Assembly: GCF_001697185.1 (NCBI RefSeq)
Contig: NZ_CP014224.1
Location: 310,001 to 374,000, forward strand
Direction: 5' to 3'
DNA length: 64,000 bases
Origin: Wenyingzhuangia fucanilytica
GTDB taxonomy: Bacteria > Bacteroidota > Bacteroidia > Flavobacteriales > Flavobacteriaceae
This document shows positions 24,714 to 32,658 of this stretch, one piece after another. Below the pieces are notes generated by a model. It was not told where the DNA came from and searched no databases. It saw only the letters and a program-made list of their open reading frames with translations. Made by a program: the position numbers and the translations under genes. How positions within the stretch are numbered: position 1 is the stretch's first letter; every line of letters starts with the position of its first letter.

Positions 24714-25811
24714 TTAAATGGTTTCCTTTTCAAAAGAAACTAAGTTTTGAATAAATAACATGATTCTGTCTAGTGCAAATCCAATAAAACCAATAACAAA
24801 CATGGCTACAATGATTTTTGAATTAGAATCCATGGCTCCATTTTGAAACTCTTCCCATACAAAAGAACCTAGTCCAGGAGATTGAGCAAGTAACTCTATG
24901 GCAATTAATACCATCCACGCTACAGATAAGGTAATACGTAAACCTGTAAAAATTAAAGGTAAAGATGCTGGTAAGATTACTTTAAATATTTTTTGAAGCG
25001 GTCTTAGTCTTAATACTTTAGCTACGTTGATATAGTCTGTGTTTACAGAGGCTACTCCCATGGCAGTGTTTACCAAAGTTGCCCACATAGAACAAAGTCC
25101 TACAGAAATAAATGATATAATAAAAGAACTGTCGCTATCTGAATTTTTGGTTAAGGTTTTTACAATCATAAAAACTAGTAATAACCATACTACAGGTGAA
25201 ACGGGTTTGAAAATTTGTATGATCCAGTTGATAGATCCTCTTAAAGTTTCGCTTAATCCTAGAACAATACCAATAGGAACGGCAATAAATAAGGCTAATA
25301 AAAAACCAGCAAAAACAGTTTTTAAACTCGTTTTTATTTGATCAACAAAAGAAGGTCTTCCTGTGTAGGTAATGGCTTTTTTTCCTTGAGCTACACGTTT
25401 TTTGTTCATCTCAAAAGTTTTCTCAGCAAAGGCTTCTTTATCGGCAGATATTTGTCTGTGGTCTTCTAGTAAAGTTTGATATGCATCGTATACTTGAGTA
25501 GGAGATGGTAATGTATTAGGTTGGCAGTTTGAATCGCCAGACTCCATACATGCTTTTAATTTAGCGGCTTCTTCTTCTCCTTGGTTTCTTGTAGCTGCTT
25601 CAATTTTAAATTCAGCTTCTTTGTTGTATAAAGATCTAGATCCTAATTGCCAAAGTCCGATAAAAATGAATATAGAAGCAATAGGTGCAACTATTTTTCT
25701 CATTACTGCTTTGGTGTTTTTTTTAGGTTCTTCTTTGCATATTAAACGTATTAGTGGTTCTAAAAAACCAAGTCCAATAAATTTAATTCCTTTGATGATT
25801 GAATCTTTCAT
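24714..25811 (-). CDS. nrtB: Nitrate ABC transporter permease NrtB
   Basis: A 365-residue inner-membrane permease. The C-terminal about 220 residues carry the binding-protein-dependent transport fold, with the EAA-type segment NTDYINVAKVLRLRPLQKIFKVILPASLPLIFTGLRITLSVAWMVLIAIELL. Before it come a first membrane helix (APIASIFIFIGLWQLG) and an unusually long, charged stretch of about 110 residues containing two cysteines (CMESGDSNCQPN), which may face the periplasm. The permease is downstream of nrtA, separated by about 90 bp that hold a hairpin. Confidence 0.88.
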   Translation of the reverse strand: MKDSIIKGIKFIGLGFLEPLIRLICKEEPKKNTKAVMRKIVAPIASIFIFIGLWQLGSRSLYNKEAEFKIEAATRNQGEEEAAKLKACMESGDSNCQPNTLPSPTQVYDAYQTLLEDHRQISADKEAFAEKTFEMNKKRVAQGKKAITYTGRPSFVDQIKTSLKTVFAGFLLALFIAVPIGIVLGLSETLRGSINWIIQIFKPVSPVVWLLLVFMIVKTLTKNSDSDSSFIISFISVGLCSMWATLVNTAMGVASVNTDYINVAKVLRLRPLQKIFKVILPASLPLIFTGLRITLSVAWMVLIAIELLAQSPGLGSFVWEEFQNGAMDSNSKIIVAMFVIGFIGFALDRIMLFIQNLVSFEKETI

Positions 25812-25861
25812 GGTGTATTATTTTTCCTTAATGCTTCCTTAAATTGTTCAGTAGAGTAAAC

Positions 25862-25878
25862 CGGGGAATAAATCCCCG
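25862..25878. other. Stem-loop between nrtA and nrtB
   Basis: A GC-rich hairpin, CGGGGA-n5-TCCCCG, in the 91-bp gap between the nrtA stop and the nrtB start. On the transcribed (minus) strand no T run follows, so it is less likely a full terminator than an mRNA-stabilising or partial-termination element that would raise binding-protein expression over the permease. Confidence 0.5.
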
Positions 25879-25902
25879 ATTTTTTTATTCTTTATAAATG
25901 GG

Positions 25903-27279
25903 TTAGTCTTTGTTTCCTATTTTAAAAGAATTGATGTATCCAATAGGGTCTTTACCATCGTATTTGTTACCATCAATAAAGTCTGTGGTTACTGGTTTGT
26001 ATCCGTCTGTTTCTGGGATGTCGCTAGCAGGGATTTTTCCTTCTTTTACCAATAGTTTAGCTGCTTTTTTCCAAATATCAGGGCGGTATATATCTTTTGC
26101 TTTTTCTGCATACCATTCAACTGGTTTTGCTTCTGGAATTTGTCCCCATCTTCTCATTTGAGTTAAAAACCAAACTGCATCAGAATAGAATGGGTAGGTT
26201 GCATTGTAACGGTAGAAAACATTAAAGTCTGGCATTTCACGTTTATCACCTTTTTCAAATTCAAAAGTTCCTGTCATTGAGTTGGCTAAAACGGCTTCGT
26301 CTGCTCCTACGTATTGAGGCATAGATAATATTTTAACTGCTTCTGCTCTGTTACCTGGAGCATCTAACCATTGTCCAGCTCTAATTAAGGCTTTGGTTAC
26401 TGCAACGGCTGTGTTAGGGTTTTCTTCAACAAATTTTTTGGTCATTACAAATACTTTTTCCGGGTTGTTTTTCCAGATGTCGTAGTTGGTTGTTACAGGT
26501 ACTCCAATTCCTTTAGCAACAGCTTGTTGGTTCCATGGTTCACCTACACAGTATCCGTAAATAGTACCTGCTTCTAAAGTGGCTGGCATTTGTGGCGGAG
26601 GTGTTACTGATAGTAATACTTCTGCATCAATTTGTCCTTGTATATTGTCTGCAGAATACATACCTGGGTTGATTCCTGCTGCAGCTAACCAATATCTAAT
26701 TTCGTAGTTGTGTGTAGATACTGGAAAAACCATTCCCATTTTAAAAGGTTTTCCTTCGTTTTTGTATTGAGTAATAACAGGTTTTAATGCGTCAGCACTA
26801 ATTGGGTGAACAGGTTTTCCATCTCCGTCTTTTTTAACATGTGGTTTCATTCCTTCCCAAACTTTATTAGAAACAGTAATCCCGTTTCCGTTTAAGTCCA
26901 TTGAGAATGGAGTTACTAAAGCGGCTTGTCTACCAAATCCTGCACCTGCTGCAATAGGTTGTCCTGCTAACATGTGTGATCCATCTAATTGACCATCAAT
27001 AACACGATCTAAAATGTTTTTCCAGTTAGATTGTGCTTCTACAGAAACAAATAATCCTTCATCTTCAAAGAATCCTTTTTCTTTTGCAATAGCCAAAGGA
27101 GCCATGTCTGTTAATTTAATAAAACCAAATGTTAATTGTGGTTTTTCAATTTCTAGTGATGTGCTAGCTTGTTCAACACTAGTTGTGGTTTTTGTTTCCT
27201 TTTTTTTCTTGTCCCCACATGATGCTAACAATAATGCTGCTGCAATCAAAGTAGAAGCTTTAAAGAATTTAATTTTCAT
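25903..27279 (-). CDS. nrtA: Nitrate ABC transporter substrate-binding lipoprotein NrtA
   Basis: A 458-residue lipoprotein with lipobox [11 protein letters not shown]. It belongs to the NrtA/CmpA branch: [74 protein letters not shown] and [25 protein letters not shown]. It captures nitrate (possibly nitrite) in the periplasm for NrtB and the two ATPases. It heads the transport operon, and a -7 element and TACGTA motifs lie upstream. Confidence 0.92.
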   Translation of the reverse strand: MKIKFFKASTLIAAALLLASCGDKKKKETKTTTSVEQASTSLEIEKPQLTFGFIKLTDMAPLAIAKEKGFFEDEGLFVSVEAQSNWKNILDRVIDGQLDGSHMLAGQPIAAGAGFGRQAALVTPFSMDLNGNGITVSNKVWEGMKPHVKKDGDGKPVHPISADALKPVITQYKNEGKPFKMGMVFPVSTHNYEIRYWLAAAGINPGMYSADNIQGQIDAEVLLSVTPPPQMPATLEAGTIYGYCVGEPWNQQAVAKGIGVPVTTNYDIWKNNPEKVFVMTKKFVEENPNTAVAVTKALIRAGQWLDAPGNRAEAVKILSMPQYVGADEAVLANSMTGTFEFEKGDKREMPDFNVFYRYNATYPFYSDAVWFLTQMRRWGQIPEAKPVEWYAEKAKDIYRPDIWKKAAKLLVKEGKIPASDIPETDGYKPVTTDFIDGNKYDGKDPIGYINSFKIGNKD

Positions 27280-27299
27280 ATTAATTGATTTAAGTTAAT

Positions 27300-27337
27300 T
27301 ACGTATTGATACTTAGTTTAGCAAAGATATGTACGTA
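27300..27337 (-). promoter_or_regulatory. nrtA promoter with TACGTA motifs
   Basis: TATCTTTG on the minus strand (complement of 27322-27329) is a good -7 element 42 bp before the nrtA ATG. TACGTA lies at 27332-27337, directly upstream of the -7 box, and at 27300-27305 in the leader. No -33 TTTG is evident at the normal spacing, which fits an activator-dependent promoter. Confidence 0.5.
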
Positions 27338-27388
27338 GTTTGTTTGCATTGACCTTTTAAGCGCATGTTAGTCTAAGTTTTTAGGCAT

Positions 27389-27415
27389 AAAAAAAACTGC
27401 ACATAGGCAGTTTTT
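27389..27415 (-). terminator. Terminator of the FNR-like regulator gene
   Basis: Hairpin AAAAACTGC / GCAGTTTTT around a 6-nt loop, with T runs on both strands, about 28 bp past the regulator stop codon. Confidence 0.75.
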
Positions 27416-27425
27416 AAGGTTATTG

Positions 27426-27439
27426 TACGTAATTACGTA
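27426..27439. promoter_or_regulatory. Perfect 14-bp palindrome of two TACGTA units
   Basis: TACGTA-AT-TACGTA, identical on both strands, between the stop codon of the FNR-like gene (27443) and its terminator. It is the cleanest copy of the hexamer repeated around the nitrate genes. It lies about 150 bp before nrtA, so a direct promoter role is uncertain. Confidence 0.45.
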
Positions 27440-27442
27440 GTT

Positions 27443-28153
27443 TTAACTATCTAAGAAGAAATTGTGTTCAGAGATTTCTTTCTTTAGTTTAGCTACATCT
27501 AATATTTTTATCAATTTAGATTTGGTGTATATTAAGTCTTCTTTTTTTAGGGCTGATAAAATACGTATTACTTGTTCGTCTGTTGTTCCTGCATAGTCTG
27601 CTAATTCTTTTCTTGATAGTTCTATACCTATTGATCCGTTTTGCTCTCCAAACTTTCTATATAAGTAAAGTAACATATCAATTACTTTTTCTCTAACAGT
27701 CATTTGAGACATGGTTTTTACTTTGGTTTCACTACGGTTTAGTTCCTCTGCGTAAAAATGCATGAAATCAAAAGTAACTTTTGGTTCAGATAATAAGATG
27801 TCTTTAAGTAAAGCTGTAGAAAAATTACAAAGTACGGTATCTTCTAAAGCAGTTGCTCCAATCTTATATGTTTCTCCCATACCAAAACCACGGTGTCCTA
27901 TTACTTCACCATCTTTAGATAGTCTAAGTATTTGTTCTTTTCCGTTGTACCCGGTTTTTATCACTTTTACTTTACCACTATATATAAAGTATAGACCATT
28001 TACTGGAGCACCTTCCATGATGAATTGCCTAGACTTTTTACACTGAATAGTGTGTTTTTGTTCGGTAATTTCAGGGTTTAGGTTATGAATATGACCTAGG
28101 TTTTTTTTGATTAAGCACGTCTCGTTAGTGCAGTTTGTACAGCTGTAATTCAT
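27443..28153 (-). CDS. FNR-like Crp/Fnr family transcription regulator
   Basis: A 236-residue regulator with a cyclic-nucleotide-binding fold (EGAPVNGLYFIYSGKVKVIKTG, EVIGHRGF) and a C-terminal winged helix (SRKELADYAGTTDEQVIRILSALKKE). Cysteines C5, C8 and C13, together with C109 in ALEDTVLCNF, align in position with the four ligands of the 4Fe-4S cluster of E. coli FNR (C20, C23, C29, C122). It is therefore probably oxygen-sensitive. The recognition helix keeps the E and R of FNR but has Ile where FNR has Ser212. It is divergent from nirB and surrounded by nitrate genes, so it is the best candidate to bind the ATGAY-N4-RTCAT boxes. Confidence 0.88.
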   Translation of the reverse strand: MNYSCTNCTNETCLIKKNLGHIHNLNPEITEQKHTIQCKKSRQFIMEGAPVNGLYFIYSGKVKVIKTGYNGKEQILRLSKDGEVIGHRGFGMGETYKIGATALEDTVLCNFSTALLKDILLSEPKVTFDFMHFYAEELNRSETKVKTMSQMTVREKVIDMLLYLYRKFGEQNGSIGIELSRKELADYAGTTDEQVIRILSALKKEDLIYTKSKLIKILDVAKLKKEISEHNFFLDS

Positions 28154-28158
28154 ATTTC

Positions 28159-28232
28159 TACGTATTTATACGACAAATTTACTGATTTATTTTGTTAATC
28201 TAAGTATTACTACGTATATTTGCATCGTAGTA
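28159..28232. promoter_or_regulatory. Divergent crp-nirB control region with TACGTA inverted repeats
   Basis: CGTA-TTTA-TACG is a perfect palindrome at 28161-28172. A second inverted repeat, TACTACG-N11-CGTAGTA, spans 28208-28232. TATATTTG at 28215-28222 is the nirB -7 element and lies inside this repeat. On the minus strand TAAATTTG (complement of 28174-28181) is a -7 element for the regulator gene. The arrangement suggests autoregulation and co-control of nirB. Confidence 0.5.
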
Positions 28233-28257
28233 CAAAGTAAAACAAACTTATTTATAT

Positions 28258-30774
28258 ATGAAAACAATTTTAGTAATAGGTAACGGAATGGTAGGTTATA
28301 AGTTTTGTGAAAAGCTTATGGCTAAGACTGAAGGTAGTGGTTATAAGGTAATTGTTTTTGGTGAAGAGCCAAGACCAGCTTATGACAGAGTACATTTAAG
28401 TGAGTATTTTGCAGATCAAGATGCTGAGCGATTGAGTATGGCTCCAAGATCTTGGTATGAGGAAAATAACATTGAATTAATTACTAATGAACGTGTAACC
28501 GACATTCATAGAGCGAGTAAAACTATCACGACTATTAGTGATAAGGAGTATACGTATGATTATTTAGTGTTAGCAACTGGATCATCTGCATTTGTTCCTC
28601 CAATTCCAGGAGTAGAGAAAAAAGGTGTTTTTGTTTACAGAACTATAGAAGACTTAGATGCTACTATGTCTTATGTAGAAGAAATTAAAAAGAATAAACC
28701 AGACGGAAAGGCTGCAATATTAGGTGGAGGGCTTTTAGGATTAGAAGCAGGAAAAGCTATTATTGATATGGGACTTGAAACTTCTGTTGTAGAGTTTGCT
28801 CCTAGATTAATGCCAAGACAGTTAGATAATGATGCAAGTAAGGTTTTGCAAAGAAAGCTAGAAGATATAGGTCTTGATATTCTTTTAAATAAAGGAACTC
28901 AAAATATAGAAGGTGCTGATGCAATTACTGGAATGAGATTTTCAGAAGATGAGGTGTTGCCAGTAGATATGTTGTTGGTTTCAGCAGGTATTCGTCCAAG
29001 AGATGAGTTAGCTAAAACATGTGGATTAGATGTAGGAACTCGTGGAGGTATTGTAGTGTCAAATGACATGAGAACTTCTGATGAAAATGTATTTGCTATT
29101 GGAGAATGTGCATTGTTAAATCATATGATTTATGGTTTGGTTGCTCCAGGTTATGATATGGCAGGTGTTGCTGTTGATAATATTTTAGGAGGAGATGCAT
29201 TAATGCCAACTTCTATTGATATGTCTACTAAGTTAAAGTTAAGTGGTATTGATGTAGCTAGTTTTGGTGATGCTTTAAATGAAGCTAAAGAAAGTGAATC
29301 AATAGTATATGAAAATAAATTCCAAGGAATTTATAAGAAAATAAATGTTTCTAAAGATGGTAAGGCATTGTTGGGAGGTATCTTGGTTGGAGATGCATCT
29401 GATTACAATATGTTGCACCAAATCTTTTTGAATGGAATGAAGATTCCTGAGAATCCAGAAGATTTAATTTTAGGAGCGAGAGGTGGTGAAGAAGCATCAT
29501 TTGGTTCTGCATTAGATTTACCAGATTCAGCTGTAGTTTGTTCTTGTGAGGCTGTAACAAAAGGTCAAATCTGTTGCAAGGTAGATGAAGGAATGACTAC
29601 TTTAAAAGAAGTTGCAGGAGCAACTAAAGCAACAACAGGTTGTGGAGGTTGTAAACCAATGGTGACTGATTTAATTAATGAGTCTTTAAAAGCTCAAGGA
29701 GTTACTGTTAAAGAAACTGTTTGTGAGCATTTTGATTACTCTCGTCAAGAGTTGTATGAGATTGTTAAAATCAAAGGAATTAAAACTTTTGAAGAGTTGT
29801 TAACGTCTCATGGTAAAGGAAAATTAGGTTGTGAAACTTGTAAGCCAGTGGCAGCATCTTTATTTGCAAGTATTTATGCAGATACAGGAAATGATCATAA
29901 CGTAATTCAAGATTCTAACGATAAATTCTTAGCAAACATTCAACGTAATGGTACATATTCTGTAGTGCCAAGAGTTGCAGGAGGTGAAATTACACCAGAG
30001 CAATTAATCGTTTTAGGGCAAATAGGTAAGAAGTACGATTTATATACTAAGATTACAGGTGGTGCTCGTATTGACTTTTTTGGAGCTGAATTACATGAAT
30101 TACCATTAATCTGGAAAGATTTGATTGATGCAGGTTTTGAGTCTGGTCATGCTTATGGAAAGTCGTTACGTACAGTAAAATCTTGTGTAGGTTCTACATG
30201 GTGTCGTTACGGTATGGATGAGTCTGTTTCTTTTGCTATTGAAATTGAAAATAGATATAAAGGATTAAGATCTCCTCATAAAATTAAAGGTGGAGTTTCA
30301 GGATGTATTCGTGAATGTGCAGAAGCTAGAGGAAAAGATTTTGGAATTATTGCTGTAGAAGGTGGGTGGAATCTTTATATCGGTGGAAACGGAGGAGCTA
30401 CTCCAAGACATGCTGAGTTGTTAGCAGAAAAAATTACTAACGAAGAAGTGATTAAATATACTGACCGTTTCTTAATGTATTATATTAAAACTGCAGGGCC
30501 TTTAGTTAGAACGGCAGCTTGGTTAGATAAAATAGAAGGTGGTATTGAGCATGTAAAAGATGTAGTGATTAATGATTCTTTAGGATTATGTGAAGAGTTA
30601 GATAAAGATATGGCTGGGTTGGTTGATGCTTACAAGTGTGAGTGGAAAGAGGCTATAGAGAATATTGATGAACAAAACAATCGTTTTGCTCACTTTATAA
30701 ACTCAGAAGAAAGTGATGAGAACATTGAGTTTGTATCTCTTAGAGATCAAAAAATGCCAAAACTTTGGTCTTAA
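28258..30774 (+). CDS. nirB: NADH-dependent nitrite reductase large subunit NirB
   Basis: NirB reduces nitrite to ammonium in the cytoplasm with NADH. The 838 residues show an FAD/NAD domain (VIGNGMVGYKFCEKL; AAILGGGLLGLEAGKAI), a BFD-like 2Fe-2S domain near 425-475 (VCSCEAVTKGQICC...TTGCGGCKP), a second similar region near 523 (LGCETCKP), and the C-terminal siroheme reductase half, with C-x5-C near 642 (CVGSTWCRYG) and C-x3-C near 682 (GCIREC). Its small subunit gene nirD follows after 26 bp. Siroheme genes are present 8 kb downstream. Confidence 0.95.
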   Translation: MKTILVIGNGMVGYKFCEKLMAKTEGSGYKVIVFGEEPRPAYDRVHLSEYFADQDAERLSMAPRSWYEENNIELITNERVTDIHRASKTITTISDKEYTYDYLVLATGSSAFVPPIPGVEKKGVFVYRTIEDLDATMSYVEEIKKNKPDGKAAILGGGLLGLEAGKAIIDMGLETSVVEFAPRLMPRQLDNDASKVLQRKLEDIGLDILLNKGTQNIEGADAITGMRFSEDEVLPVDMLLVSAGIRPRDELAKTCGLDVGTRGGIVVSNDMRTSDENVFAIGECALLNHMIYGLVAPGYDMAGVAVDNILGGDALMPTSIDMSTKLKLSGIDVASFGDALNEAKESESIVYENKFQGIYKKINVSKDGKALLGGILVGDASDYNMLHQIFLNGMKIPENPEDLILGARGGEEASFGSALDLPDSAVVCSCEAVTKGQICCKVDEGMTTLKEVAGATKATTGCGGCKPMVTDLINESLKAQGVTVKETVCEHFDYSRQELYEIVKIKGIKTFEELLTSHGKGKLGCETCKPVAASLFASIYADTGNDHNVIQDSNDKFLANIQRNGTYSVVPRVAGGEITPEQLIVLGQIGKKYDLYTKITGGARIDFFGAELHELPLIWKDLIDAGFESGHAYGKSLRTVKSCVGSTWCRYGMDESVSFAIEIENRYKGLRSPHKIKGGVSGCIRECAEARGKDFGIIAVEGGWNLYIGGNGGATPRHAELLAEKITNEEVIKYTDRFLMYYIKTAGPLVRTAAWLDKIEGGIEHVKDVVINDSLGLCEELDKDMAGLVDAYKCEWKEAIENIDEQNNRFAHFINSEESDENIEFVSLRDQKMPKLWS

Positions 30775-30800
30775 TTTCCTAACCTTAAAAATTTAAAAAG

Positions 30801-31175
30801 ATGAATTCAATTTTAGAACAATATAAATCAGTACCTGAATCAGAAGTTAAAGAATGGTTCAAAGCAGCTCCGGTAAGTAAATTTCCTGAAAATGGAGGAG
30901 CTTGTGTTAAAGTAAATGATAAACAAATAGCTGTATTTAATTTTACAGCAGAGGGTAAGTGGTATGCCTCTCAAAACGTATGTCCACATAAAATGGAAAT
31001 GGTGCTTTCTAGAGGTATGATTGGTGAAGACTGTGGTACTCCAAAGATTGCCTGTCCATTGCATAAAAAAACTTTTTCTCTTGAAACAGGAGAAAACTTA
31101 AACGGAGAAGATTATTCAATTGCTGTTTTTCCAGTAAAAGTTGAAGATGGATTCGTTTATATCGGTACTCGTTAA
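30801..31175 (+). CDS. nirD: Nitrite reductase small subunit NirD
   Basis: A 124-residue Rieske-fold protein matching NirD: FPENGGACVKVNDKQIAVFNF, QNVCPHKMEMVLSRGMIGE, CPLHKKTFSLETGENLNGEDYSIAVFPVKVEDGFVYI. The CPHKM...CPLHKKTF positions recall a Rieske site, with a first Cys and His retained. In many NirD proteins the cluster ligands are incomplete, so cluster binding is uncertain. It forms the nirBD operon and is followed by a terminator. Confidence 0.93.
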   Translation: MNSILEQYKSVPESEVKEWFKAAPVSKFPENGGACVKVNDKQIAVFNFTAEGKWYASQNVCPHKMEMVLSRGMIGEDCGTPKIACPLHKKTFSLETGENLNGEDYSIAVFPVKVEDGFVYIGTR

Positions 31176-31217
31176 TAAAAAATACTTTTTATTAATAAGT
31201 TTGTTTTATACTCAACT

Positions 31218-31247
31218 AAGCTCGATGGAAACATCGAGCTTTTTTTT
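31218..31247 (+). terminator. nirBD terminator
   Basis: Perfect 10-bp stem AAGCTCGATG / CATCGAGCTT around a GAAA loop, then a run of T residues. Confidence 0.9.
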
Positions 31248-31257
31248 GAGTAAAAGA

Positions 31258-31413
31258 TTATGTTGGTTTGTGCATTTTTCTTTGGAGCAACATAAAATGT
31301 TCTGGTATTAAATTTCTTTTAGCTTCGGTGTAAACCGAAATGTACAAGTAAGCATTGTTGCTTTTTGCCTTTTGAATTAGGTCATAGTACTGGTCGTGGT
31401 TTAGTTTTTCCAT
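31258..31413 (-). CDS. Small hypothetical protein (51 residues)
   Basis: A short frame in the 416-bp gap between nirD and the Rrf2 gene. It reads MEKLNHDQYYDLIQKAKS, then NNAYLYISVYTEAKRN and LIPEHFMLLQRKMHKPT. The composition is protein-like, with an amphipathic first helix and a balanced charge. No family is recognised. It faces nirD and ends just beyond the nirBD terminator. It could be chance, but its regular codon use supports a real gene. Confidence 0.45.
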   Translation of the reverse strand: MEKLNHDQYYDLIQKAKSNNAYLYISVYTEAKRNLIPEHFMLLQRKMHKPT

Positions 31414-31554
31414 GGATGAAGAGTTTTGAGTTTGGTACTAGGGGGTAAAAACTAAAATCGTTATGTATTTTTGAATTTAGGTGTCTTGCTTAATTGTTGA
31501 GTTAAGTAAAATTCTAAAGACTTTCCTTCTAAAGTTACTTTAAAAAAATGTTTT

Positions 31555-31586
31555 TTCCTACTCTTTAAGTAGGAATTGTATATTTG
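31555..31586 (+). promoter_or_regulatory. rrf2 promoter with inverted repeat (probable autoregulatory operator)
   Basis: Perfect inverted repeat TTCCTACT-N5-AGTAGGAA at 31555-31575, just before the -7 element TATATTTG (31579-31586). The ATG follows only 5 bp later, so the transcript has almost no leader. A related repeat occurs at 32356-32376, in front of the sulfate genes. Confidence 0.65.
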
Positions 31587-31591
31587 TATCC

Positions 31592-32005
31592 ATGTTATCA
31601 AAGAAAACAAAATACGGAATTAAGGCTTTGACTTATTTGGCTAAGCGAAAAGAGAATTGTCCTGTGCAAATTTCTGAGATAGCTGGTCATGAAAACATCT
31701 CTATTAAATTTTTAGAAAGAATATTATTGGAGCTTAGAAAAGCTGGGGTTTTAGATTCTAAAAAAGGTAAAGGAGGGGGGTATTTTTTAGCTCGTTTACC
31801 TAAGGATATTCCTATGACGGATATTATTCGTACTTTAGAAGGACCTATTGCAATGGTGCCTTGTGTTTCGCTTAATTTTTATAAAAAATGTGATGATTGT
31901 AAAAGCGAAGAAGTTTGTGCGGTTAATAAGTTAATGATTCAAGTAAGAGATAGCTCATTGCAAGTGTTTAGAAATACATCATTACAGGATTTAATTAATT
32001 ACTAA
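31592..32005 (+). CDS. Rrf2 family transcription regulator (CymR/IscR-like)
   Basis: A 137-residue winged-helix protein: MLSKKTKYGIKALTYLAK, the helix-turn-helix ISEIAGHENISIKFLERILLELRKAGVLDSKKGKGGGYFLARLP and IIRTLEGPIAMVPC. Four cysteines (C-x8-C-x2-C-x5-C) lie where IscR-type members bind a cluster, but the spacing differs from E. coli IscR (C-x5-C-x5-C). It stands upstream of the sulfate assimilation genes, whose promoter has a similar inverted repeat, so control of cysteine/sulfur genes, as by CymR, is the likely role. This is inferred from position and motif. Confidence 0.88.
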   Translation: MLSKKTKYGIKALTYLAKRKENCPVQISEIAGHENISIKFLERILLELRKAGVLDSKKGKGGGYFLARLPKDIPMTDIIRTLEGPIAMVPCVSLNFYKKCDDCKSEEVCAVNKLMIQVRDSSLQVFRNTSLQDLINY

Positions 32006-32008
32006 TTT

Positions 32009-32221
32009 ATGGCGTTTATCAAAGTGTTTTCGGGTAGTCTTGTTGAGGTTCAATATGTAAGACAAATATTGCAGGATCAAGGAATTGAGCCAATTGTTAG
32101 AGATACTACTTCTTCTGCAGCAATTTCTGGTTTCGGAGCTTTAACGCCTAATTTTCAAGAACTTTTTGTTCATTCTGATCAAGAAATAAAAGTTAAAGAG
32201 ATCATTTCTTCAATAAAATAA
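32009..32221 (+). CDS. DUF2007 small protein
   Basis: A 70-residue protein with the DUF2007 pattern: FIKVFSGSLVEVQYVRQILQDQGIEPIVRD at the start and ELFVHSDQEIKVKEII at the end. The family has a small alpha/beta fold and is called a putative signal-transducing protein, possibly PII-like, but the function is unknown. It begins 3 bp after the Rrf2 gene and is probably co-transcribed with it. Confidence 0.8.
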   Translation: MAFIKVFSGSLVEVQYVRQILQDQGIEPIVRDTTSSAAISGFGALTPNFQELFVHSDQEIKVKEIISSIK

Positions 32222-32251
32222 TCATTCATTTTTTTGCTATAAAACTTTGTT

Positions 32252-32376
32252 TTCCTATAGTGGAATCTATTATCCTACTAAGTTTGTAGATTTTTAAGTT
32301 TTTTGTTGTGAGCATGTAATAAAAACTTTACCTTTGCGACCTACTTGTTGTTATTTTCCTACTTAACAAGTGGGGT
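32252..32376 (+). promoter_or_regulatory. Promoter of the sulfate assimilation operon with Rrf2-like operators
   Basis: A -7 element TACCTTTG is at 32329-32336, with TTG triplets about 20 bp upstream. Downstream of the expected start site, 32356-32376 reads TTCCTACT-N5-AGTGGGGT, a degenerate copy of the rrf2 repeat in a roadblock position. A shorter palindrome TTCC-TATAGT-GGAA lies at 32252-32265. This is consistent with repression by the neighbouring Rrf2 protein. Confidence 0.55.
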
Positions 32377-32400
32377 AATAAGTAAAATGAATAAAAGAAA

Positions 32401-32658
32401 ATGGTAACAGAAAAAGTTTTTAATAGTGAAGGAGATAGCAGTTATGCTAAATCAGTGTCTTCTGAAAAACCAATTCGTAGCGTTGTAAAAGCTGTAAGTT
32501 GGAGGGTGATTGGTAGTTTAGATACCTTAATCATTTCTTGGGTTGCTACACAAGATATAAAAACAGCAACATCAATTGCATCTATAGATCTTTTCACAAA
32601 AATGATTTTATACTTTTTTCATGAACGCGTGTGGAACGCAATAAAATGGGGTAAATAA
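32401..32658 (+). CDS. DUF2061 small membrane protein
   Basis: An 85-residue protein whose C-terminal about 60 residues (KAVSWRVIGSLDTLIISWVATQ, IDLFTKMILYFFHERVWNAIKWG) match DUF2061, a two-helix membrane family often encoded with cysteine and sulfate genes. The function is unknown. Its stop overlaps the start of cysH by one base, so it is the first gene of the cys operon and is translationally coupled to it. Confidence 0.85.
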   Translation: MVTEKVFNSEGDSSYAKSVSSEKPIRSVVKAVSWRVIGSLDTLIISWVATQDIKTATSIASIDLFTKMILYFFHERVWNAIKWGK

